64,000 nt of DNA from CAJCIT01 sp963771305 (lineage in GTDB: Bacteria; Acidobacteriota; Terriglobia; Bryobacterales; Bryobacteraceae), in NCBI GenBank assembly GCA_963771305.1, contig CAVYTS010000033.1, positions 310,001-374,000 on the forward strand, read 5' to 3'. Made by a program: the position numbers and the translations under genes. The notes beneath the pieces were generated by a model. It was not told the DNA's origin and did not search any database. It saw nothing but the letters and a program-made list of their open reading frames with translations. The first letter of the stretch is position 1. The number at the start of each line of letters is the position of its first letter. Positions 57,345-64,000 of the stretch are shown here, one piece after another.

Positions 57345-59240
57345 ATGTATACAAAACACATTTCGCGGTTGATGTTCATTGCGGCTGTTTTTTCTTTCTG
57401 CGCTCTTTGGGCGGCGGATGGCCCGTACCAAGTCTCTGTTGCTCGGAATGTCATGATTCCGATGCGGGATGGCGTTCGGCTGGCGGCGGATATTTACCGG
57501 CCGGCGCGCGATGGCGCTCCGGTGGAGGGAAAGTTCCCGGTGTTGTTGGAACGGACTCCTTATAACAAGGAAACGGTCGGCAGGGCGGCGGCCGATTTTT
57601 TTGTGGCGCACGGCTACGTTGTGATTTATCAAGATGTACGCGGCCGGTACGAGTCAGAAGGGCGGTGGATTCCGATTCGCGACGATCCAAACGACGGCTT
57701 TGATACGACGACGTGGGTTGGGAAGCAGCCTTGGTTTGGTGGAGGCATTGGGACGATGGGGTCGTCTTACGACGGCGCGACGCAGCACGCGATGGCGATT
57801 GCGAATGCGCCGTTTGTTAAGGCGATGGTTCCGCGCAATGCGATGTCGGACTTTGGCCGTTACGGCGTGCGCCACAACGGGGCGTTTGAACTGCGGTTCT
57901 TCAATTGGGTTTTCATGCTCGGGAATCCGAACGGCGGGGCCGATCTGGCTGCAGCGGCGAGACGAGCAGCGTCGAATCCGGAGGCGGTAGCGGCACTGGT
58001 AGACCTAAGCCAGCATGTGCGTGATTACGTGCGCGCGCTGCCGTTGCGACCCGGGACTACGCCTTTACAGTTCGCGCCGGATTATGAAGCGTGGCTGATT
58101 GAAGCGATGCGCCATGGCGATTACGACGATTTTTGGAAGAACTCTGGTTCGAGCGTGGTGGATCATCTCAAGGAATACGAAGACCTGCCGGAGTATCACA
58201 CGACGGGTTGGTACGATTCGTGGGGCACGCAGGCGGCGAATCTCAATTTTGTGGAATTGCGCAAGAACAAGAAGAGCCTGCAACGTTTGATTATTGGGCC
58301 GTGGATTCATAGCTCTGAGAATCAAGACTATGCGGGCGAGGCGCAATTTACGGCGGACGCGGCGCTGAATTTGCGCGAGTTTCATTTGCGGTGGTTCGAT
58401 CATTTCTTGAAAGGCGTGGACAACGGTGTGGACCGTGAACCGCCAGTGCGGATTTATGTGATGGGCGGCGGGGATGGGCATAAGACGGCCGAGGGACGAA
58501 TTTTTGTTGGGGGACATTGGCGCGACGAGCAGGATTGGCCGCTGGCACGGGCGGCAGCAACACCGTTTTATTTGCAAAGCGGCGGAGTGTTGAGCCGCGA
58601 TAAACCGGCGGCCGATGAGAAGCCGATCACGTATTTGTTCGATCCGCACAATCCTGTGCCGACATTGGGTGGGAATGTTTCGTCGCAGGGCGCGTTGATG
58701 TTTCAAGGGGCGGCGGACCAGCGGTGCCGGACCGATTTCTGGCTGTGCACGAATAGCAACCCGCTTTCGGCCCGGAATGATGTTTTGGTGTTTCAGACGC
58801 CGCCGCTTGAGAGCGACATGGAAGTCACGGGGCGTTTGATTGTGAAGCTGTGGGCATCGTCAAACGCGCTTGATACGGATTTCACGACGAAACTGATTGA
58901 TGTTTGGCCGCCGAATGCGGATTATCCGAGCGGGCTAGATTTGAATATTGCGGATTCGATTGTGCGGGCGCGTTATCGGGGCGGTTTTGGGAAGGCTGAA
59001 TTGTTGAAGCCGGGGGAGGTTTATGAGTTTACGATTGAGATGTATCCGACGTCGCTGAAGTTTGCGCGCGGGCATCGGATCCGGCTGGATATTTCGAGCA
59101 GCAATTTTCCGCGGTTTGATGTGAACCCGAATACGGGGGAACCGTTGAATGAGAATCGGCGGGTGCAGACGGCGGAGAATACGGTTTATTTGGATGCGGA
59201 GCATCCGTCGCATATTGTGTTGCCGGTGGTCGCGAAATAG
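57345..59240 (+). CDS. CocE/NonD family hydrolase (X-Pro dipeptidyl-peptidase-like)
   Basis: 631 residues with a signal peptide (LMFIAAVFSFCALWA). The S15 fold is clear: MIPMRDGVRLAADIYRPA, ERTPYNKE, YQDVRGRYESEG, and the nucleophile elbow GTMGSSYDGATQ with catalytic serine at about residue 141; the C-terminal domain has PLESDMEVTGRLIVKLWASS, the jelly-roll found in CocE and related acyl hydrolases. It probably hydrolyses esters, beta-lactam-like or peptide bonds in the periplasm; the substrate is unknown. No strong ribosome site; ATG 57345 fits the signal peptide, while M10 is an alternative. Its GC pattern is unusual late in the gene, with more T-rich codons than neighbours. Confidence 0.9.
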   Translation: MYTKHISRLMFIAAVFSFCALWAADGPYQVSVARNVMIPMRDGVRLAADIYRPARDGAPVEGKFPVLLERTPYNKETVGRAAADFFVAHGYVVIYQDVRGRYESEGRWIPIRDDPNDGFDTTTWVGKQPWFGGGIGTMGSSYDGATQHAMAIANAPFVKAMVPRNAMSDFGRYGVRHNGAFELRFFNWVFMLGNPNGGADLAAAARRAASNPEAVAALVDLSQHVRDYVRALPLRPGTTPLQFAPDYEAWLIEAMRHGDYDDFWKNSGSSVVDHLKEYEDLPEYHTTGWYDSWGTQAANLNFVELRKNKKSLQRLIIGPWIHSSENQDYAGEAQFTADAALNLREFHLRWFDHFLKGVDNGVDREPPVRIYVMGGGDGHKTAEGRIFVGGHWRDEQDWPLARAAATPFYLQSGGVLSRDKPAADEKPITYLFDPHNPVPTLGGNVSSQGALMFQGAADQRCRTDFWLCTNSNPLSARNDVLVFQTPPLESDMEVTGRLIVKLWASSNALDTDFTTKLIDVWPPNADYPSGLDLNIADSIVRARYRGGFGKAELLKPGEVYEFTIEMYPTSLKFARGHRIRLDISSSNFPRFDVNPNTGEPLNENRRVQTAENTVYLDAEHPSHIVLPVVAK

Positions 59241-59342
59241 TAGGGGTAGTGCAAACCTTCGGGGACGGTGCATTTCAGGATGCCTCCATAAGTCAAGACG
59301 GCCTGCGAGTGCTTTGCCGGTTCCGGGTGGATGGTCGGACAT

Positions 59343-59397
59343 CCGGAGGATGACCATTTGGAATCCAGAGGCGCGGTGCACTTTCCGGGTGGCGCGT
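59343..59397. repeat. Dispersed repeat, copy C2
   Basis: Contains ACCATTTGGAATCCAGAGGC and CGCGGTGCACTTTCCGGGTG in a row; partner of 34342-34396. The rest of 59241-59787 has no supported gene. Confidence 0.75.
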
Positions 59398-59787
59398 CAT
59401 TCAGGCGCTAACCACTTCCTGATTGGCCTCGCTCCTATTGCGCATTCCGAGTCGGCACGTTCTTGCGCATGGGCGCACAGACTGACCGTTTCGACGCTCT
59501 GCATTCGTTTCGACGCTCTGCATTATAGACAAACTCGTCTTGTGCCTTACCTGTGCCTGACACTGGCTCGCGCAAGTGGCGGAGCTGTTGGAATATAAGA
59601 GCACCCAGCCGGCGGCGAGTACTTCAGGGATGAGGAATGGTTAGAGCTGTCACCGTTTGCAACCCAACGCGTAATCCCCGTAAAATCCGCCGACGTCCGA
59701 TAAGGACGGATACTTTTTAGACCATTGATTTCAAGAGAGCGCGGGCCTTGGAATTGCTCATGCTCACAACTTTAAGAGGAGTAAACC

Positions 59788-60056
59788 ATGCCTGCAACGA
59801 CGACAAGAAACGTTAATTCCAAAGATCAAACCGCAATCCGAAACAAGATGAACAAACCCCGATCGTGTCTCAGCAGGAGTGGGAGGCTGCGCGCCAGCAG
59901 CTGCTCGCGCAGGAGAAGGCCGTGACCCGCTCCCGTGACGCGCTGGCCGCCGAACGCCGGCCGATGCCCTGGCTGGCGCTGGACAAGAAGTACGAGTTCG
60001 ACGGACCCAAAGGTAGGGTAAGCCTGCTCGATTTGTTCGAGGGCCGCACTTGGTGA
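59788..60056 (+). pseudogene. DUF899 thioredoxin-like protein, N-terminal fragment
   Basis: ATG 59788 has a strong AAGAGGAG (59774-59781). The first frame runs to about 59860; the next encodes SQQEWEAARQQLLAQEKAVT, RSRDALAAERRPMPWLALDK and KYEFDGPKGRVSLLDLFEGR, the start of the DUF899 family, and then stops directly. The remaining two-thirds of the family is missing, so it is truncated by rearrangement near 60049. Confidence 0.6.
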
Positions 60057-60197
60057 GGCCAGTTGACAAAGCGCGCGGAGCGAGGCGGCATTCTTCGTAC
60101 CAGAGAAAAGAGCACGTCGTACCAGCGGCGCCTGGAAGGCGCCACAACTTTTGAACGGCAACGAGGGCAATGCATAAGCAGGTTGTGCTGATAGACA

Positions 60198-60953
60198 TCA
60201 GTATAGGGCATGCCTGTCTGGGAATCCAACAACGAGGTCCGGCTCTACAAAAAGTTTGGATGCGTCCGCGTAACCGCACTTACGCAGCTTCTTGATGCCC
60301 TGGCCCTCTGACATCGCCCGTCGTCGTTGCCGCCGCTCTCGTCGACACAGCGCGGTGCGAGCCACATGCGCATCGTCGGAGATGACCTTGCCGTGTGAGA
60401 ATGCGAGGAAGCTGCGCCTGAATTCCGCGACTTTTTCGGGGGACACGTAGACCCGGTTCTCAGGAATGGTTTTCAGCGTAGCGTAGGATGGGGCGCTGGT
60501 GTGCCAATACAATTGCATGTTCACGCCGCCGGGCCATTGGATGACGGCATCGCAACCGATCGGGTCTTTAAACGGACTGACCAGCGCGTCCGCACCATCG
60601 GAGAAAGCTTCCTGAAACGCGCGGTCCAAATCTTCACAAGGTATCCCGTTCGCTCCGCGCCGAAAGGATAGGGGATTGGCGTCTTGAACCCGAATACAGA
60701 CAAGGTGCCAACCGGAGTCAGCACGAGCTGTGACATTGTGCTGCTGGGGGTTGGTGTCACGGTGAAAACGCCTTGCTTTGTGGTTGTGCCACCGAAAGTC
60801 GCCAGAAGACTGGAGACGAAGCGGTCAAAATTGTCCGGGTCTGTGGGTCGTATCGTACTTGGGACCGACGGTCACATCCGCTGTCGTTGCAGCGGCGGCC
60901 TGTAAGACAAACAGAAGCGTAGTAATTGATGCAGTGAATTTGGTTGCTCGCAT
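60198..60953 (-). pseudogene. Secreted glyoxalase/VOC-like protein, frameshifted
   Basis: ATG 60953 has GGAG upstream and a signal peptide (FTASITTLLFVLQAAAA), then VTVGPKYDTTH. A change near 60838 leads into NFDRFVSSLLATFGGTT and GTLSVFGFKTPIPYPFG, and a second near 60626 into IQWPGGVNMQLYWHTSAPSY and IPENRVYVSPEKVAEFRRSF. This order matches extracellular glyoxalase-like proteins. The last portion (from about 60370) no longer resembles the family. Confidence 0.55.
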
Positions 60954-61021
60954 CGAAGCTCTCCTACTTAGAACGCCCCACACATACAACCGAACCCGCT
61001 GCCAACATCGCGATTCGGGCA

Positions 61022-61726
61022 CTAGTGATCGTGGGTATGTGGGAAGGCCGAACGCGCGTGTGACGATGCAGGCACGGCGGTGGCTTTGGCGTAGCCTCCG
61101 TAAGCGGCGACGCGAGACCATTCCGGCAGAACAGGGGGAGCGGGCGGAGCGAGATTGGTAAATTCGTCCGCCGCGTAGACGGCTTTGCCACCGACGATGG
61201 TCAGGACCGATTCAAGCGTCTTAATCTCCTCATCGGGAACGGAGAAATAATCCGCCGACAACACCGCGAAGTCGGCGAGTTGGCCGGCCACGATGGAGCC
61301 CTTGCTACCCTGTTCCGTTGAAAACGAACTACTGCCAACCGTCCATAGTCGCAGCGCCTCCATCCTCTCGATGCGATTCGCTTCGCCATACATGGACAAA
61401 CCGCCGACGGTCTTCCCTGTAGTCAGCCAATAGAGCGATACGAACGGGTTGTAGCTCGCGACACGGGTGGCATCGGTTCCAGCTCCGACCGGCAACCCCG
61501 AAGAGAGCATTTCGCGAATCGGTAGCGTCCGCCGCAGCGCCGCCTCCCCATATCGATCGCGGAAAAATTCGCCCTGGTACGCCATGCGGTGCTGAATCGC
61601 GATCCCACCGCCGAGCGCCGCGACTCGTTCGATGTTCCGTTGCGAAATCGTCTCAGCGTGGTCAATGAACCAGTGCAATCCCTTTGGGGGACCTCGCGAT
61701 TCACAACTTCGTACACATCTAAAGCC
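61022..61726 (-). pseudogene. YtcJ-like amidohydrolase, C-terminal fragment
   Basis: WFIDHAETISQRNIERVAAL and GGGIAIQHRMAYQGEFF, then SGLPVGAGTDATRVASYNPF and GKTVGGLSMY, ADFAVLSADYFSVPDEEIK and VGGKAVYAADEF are typical of the C-terminal half of YtcJ-like metal-dependent hydrolases. DVYEVVNREVP in another frame (near 61716) is the segment just before it. The N-terminal metal-binding HxH half is missing. The fragment ends in a His-rich tail. Confidence 0.6.
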
Positions 61727-61734
61727 CCGCGCGT

Positions 61735-62277
61735 GCGACTCGCTCAAGAATGGATAGTTCAAGCGGCAGCGGATCCAAGGCTCGCGAAGACGCTTCAAAT
61801 TGAGTCCCGCGGTCTGCTATCGCTATCGAGGAGAAGAGTACTTCTCGCGGGGCTGGAGACCCGCGATTGGAACGTCGTTTGGGACGCCATTACCCTGAGC
61901 GATCTCTACTTTCTAGGCGAATCCCTGCTGGAACATGTGCCCACGGCCGATTGGACGGACTCGACTCCTGGCGGCACTGCGAAAGCTCGCTAGCAGCACC
62001 GAGACGATGGGTGCACTCGGCCAGGTAGCTCCCACCTTGAGCGGCTGCGGCCACCCGCATCTGCACCGCTTCCAGCTCTATGAAGACTATGAGCCTTACT
62101 TGCTTCCGGCACGGATTTCGGAACGCTCGGCTGAGTTGAAACTGAACCTGGCGTGGCTCGCCGACTCGGCTGGATGGCCGCCGGAAATGGTGGCGGCTGT
62201 CTCCCGACCCGCTGCGGATTTATCCGTTTCGAAGCTTTCGATGCGCGACATTCACGACTGGCGTGGAGCCTCAGTGA
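61735..62277 (+). pseudogene. C-terminal fragment of an unrecognised protein, frameshifted
   Basis: Two or three frames give an apparently continuous sequence: TRDWNVVWDAITLSDLYFLG, then LLAALRKLASSTETMGALGQ, CGHPHLHRFQLYEDYEPYLL, LAWLADSAGWPPEMVAAVSR and DIHDW. The stop in the last frame (62275-62277) overlaps GTG 62274 of the VWFA gene, as in an operon. The 5' part is lost near the amidohydrolase junction. Family not recognised. Confidence 0.4.
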
Positions 62278-63155
62278 AGTCCATTTGGGGTTGTGTGCTG
62301 ACCGTCTTCGTCGTGTTGGCCGCCTTCGTGTTCGTTGCCGCCGGCCTTTCGCAAGAGGTTGCGTTCCGCCAGAACGTCCGATTGGTCGAGGCTACACGAC
62401 TGTCTTCGATCACCGCGGAATTGCGGTTGCCGGTTTGGCGAAGGATCAATTCCTGATTCTGGACGATGGCACCCCGCAGCCGATTCAAGTGTTCGAGCCC
62501 AGCTCCAGCAACCTCTCATGTGCGTTACTGCTGGACACGACAGCAAGCATGACTGCCGCGCTTCCGGCGGTGAAGAATGCCGCGACGGAATTGGTGGGCG
62601 CGATGCGGCCCGGTGACGCCATCGCCATCTACTCCTTTAGCGAGAGCCTGGAGGAACTGCAAGAGTTCACCACCGATCGCGCGGCGGGCCCTAGCGCGAT
62701 TACGCGCGCGGGGCCGGACGGCTCTGTTCGATGCGATCAGTCAGTTAGCCCTGGATCTGGAAAGCCGGCCGGGCAAGAAAGCGATCATCGTGTTCACCGA
62801 TGGAAATGACAACGCCAGCGTGCTGAACCTGCAATCGGCGGCGATGCGTGCGAAGAAGGTCGGTGTCCCGATCTTCGCGATCGCGCAGGGCGATGCGCTG
62901 CACGAGAGTGGGTTGCTGAAGCTTCTGACTGAAATGGCGAACTCGACTGGCGGGCAGATGTATCGGGCCAAGAATTCCGAGGATATAGACAAGATTTTCG
63001 CGGCAATCGCGAAAGACCTGCAGGACGCTTACCTGCTGGCGTGCCGGCAGCCGGATGCACCGCCCGGGATGCCCTGGCGCGCGATCCAGGTGGTGGTTCA
63101 AAACGGGGAGAAGTCCATGAAAGTGAGAGCGCGAACGGGTTACCAGCCGCAGTAG
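62274..63155 (+). CDS. Secreted VWFA protein (acidobacterial type), two frameshifts
   Basis: GTG 62274 has GGAG upstream. A membrane or signal helix (VLTVFVVLAAFVFVAAGLSQ) is followed by VFDHRGIAVAGLAKDQFLIL, the short lead domain of this family, and a VWA domain: CALLLDTTASM (a DTTAS metal-site variant of DxSxS), GDAIAIYSFSESLEELQEF, AIIVFTDGNDNASV and IFAIAQGDALHESGLLKLL. Frames change near 62394 and near 62680; corrected length is about 293 residues. Such proteins are secreted or lipid-anchored metal-dependent binding modules; partners unknown. It converges with the next gene. Confidence 0.75.
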
Positions 63156-63168
63156 GGCGGCCTAAGGG

Positions 63169-64000
63169 TCAGTTTTCGGTTGCCCAATATCCGCGCTTGG
63201 CGATCACAACCGCGTTCTTCTCACGAACCTGCACGGTGATTGTGCGGAACCTTCCGTCGATATCGGTGTTGGTTGGCACGTATGAAATCAGATAGTAATC
63301 CCGGCCGTCGGCAAAGGCCTGCTGCAGGCCCTTCAGAATGTCGTTGCGGCCGTGGAAAGCAGTTCCCCCTGTGGCCGCTGAAATCTCCATTAGGGTAGCG
63401 CTATCCGCGGTAGCGTTGTCGTTCACGGCGCTCTGGACGGCGGGGCCCACATAGGAAGAAACACCTGGGCTTGAGGCGTCTAGAAATGGATCCGTGTAGA
63501 GGCCCCGCGAATCGATGGTGTAAACCGGAATGTTGTTCTTCGCTGCGATCCGGAGCACAGGATCGAGAGCCGCTTGCATTCGCTCCGTCGTGCGCAGGGA
63601 TACACCGCGTATGTCCGGAAAGAAGGCGGCGAGAACCGAGTATGCCTCCCGCCCGGGTACGATTTGAAATCCGTCGGAGATCAAAACCAGAGTGCGGCGT
63701 CCAGTTCCGCGGGACATTGGTTCCAGCACGGAACGCAACTGATCGAGGAACACCCGGGTAAGCATTTCATCCTGTTGTGCGATGCGATCCGCCGTCTGCG
63801 CGACAAGCTTCTTTTTCATCGGACACAACGACCGCCCCTGGGGTGAATCACAAGTACTTCGAGCGTCATTCAAAGCGCTGAGAAACTCGGTAAGTTCCGA
63901 TTTTCCCTTGCTTTGCAAAAAGACCTTCTGAAAGCTTGGATTCTCGACGGCTTTCAGAACGTTGGCCGGGTCGTGGGTCGTGTTTTGGAGGATCTCGACT
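63169..64000 (-). CDS. Secreted VWFA protein (acidobacterial type), 5' end beyond window
   Basis: The open frame continues to the window edge (ILQNTTHDPANVLKAVENPS upstream of the first internal Met). LVLISDGFQIVP holds the VWA metal-site SDG, VYTIDSRGLYTDPF and ISAATGGTAFHGRND follow, and the last strand has YYLISYVPTN. It is the C-terminal part of a VWFA-related protein, of the same class as its convergent neighbour 13 bases away. The N-terminal lead and DxSxS are outside the window. Confidence 0.8.
   Translation of the reverse strand, partial: VEILQNTTHDPANVLKAVENPSFQKVFLQSKGKSELTEFLSALNDARSTCDSPQGRSLCPMKKKLVAQTADRIAQQDEMLTRVFLDQLRSVLEPMSRGTGRRTLVLISDGFQIVPGREAYSVLAAFFPDIRGVSLRTTERMQAALDPVLRIAAKNNIPVYTIDSRGLYTDPFLDASSPGVSSYVGPAVQSAVNDNATADSATLMEISAATGGTAFHGRNDILKGLQQAFADGRDYYLISYVPTNTDIDGRFRTITVQVREKNAVVIAKRGYWATEN

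Noticed and set aside
1..64000. CRISPR arrays, tRNA genes and a replication origin
   Set aside because: No regularly spaced repeats, cloverleaf sequences or DnaA-box cluster were seen.

Overview
The window looks like an Acidobacteriota chromosome of the Solibacter/Bryobacter type. The evidence is family content: an Oar-like TonB-dependent receptor with an N-terminal carboxypeptidase-regulatory domain beside a DUF5666 protein, two VWFA proteins of the Acidobacterial type, PDZ-7TM-GAF-SpoIIE phosphatases, a zinc-ribbon Ser/Thr kinase, REP-associated transposases and abundant dispersed repeats. This assignment is inference from families, not from a marker gene.

Layout. 1-22.7 kb is mostly ordinary chromosome: a kinase running off the left edge; an ArsR-methyltransferase regulator divergent from ahcY (a SahR-like pair); a REP-type transposase; a class V aminotransferase; an M48 protease; a DUF465 protein; rimI behind a TPR-like protein; and the compact set phoH-ybeY-corC-like-era-BON with ATGA overlaps, followed by the DUF5666 and TonB-receptor genes. 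22.7-34.9 kb is accessory: an ORF-less group II intron on the minus strand, an IS630-type element, two SpoIIE phosphatases nearby (one lacking the usual metal ligands), secreted proteins and many gene remnants.

The most notable locus is 34.9-55.4 kb: six same-strand genes, most joined by 4-base stop/start overlaps, encoding about 20 kb of very large proteins. They are an N-terminally anchored Pro-rich protein, a 3314-residue beta-rich giant with an embedded alpha/beta-hydrolase-like segment and a DUF6603-like region, three proteins of about 545, 357 and 1327 residues with no recognisable catalytic domain, and a 1068-residue BNR-propeller protein with a C-terminal membrane helix. It reads as one co-translated assembly and I cannot assign it to a described system.

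55.5-62.3 kb is a gene graveyard around one intact CocE/NonD hydrolase: remnants of an S53 propeptide, an NmrA-like reductase, a DUF899 protein, a glyoxalase-like protein and an amidohydrolase. The window ends with two convergent VWFA genes.

A caution affects the whole annotation: many genes, including era, which is normally essential, are broken by single-base indels that restore a family-like protein when one base is removed or added. The early ones are nearly all +1 insertions. Uncorrected sequencing or assembly indels are the simplest explanation for the housekeeping genes, while truncations in the accessory part look like real decay.
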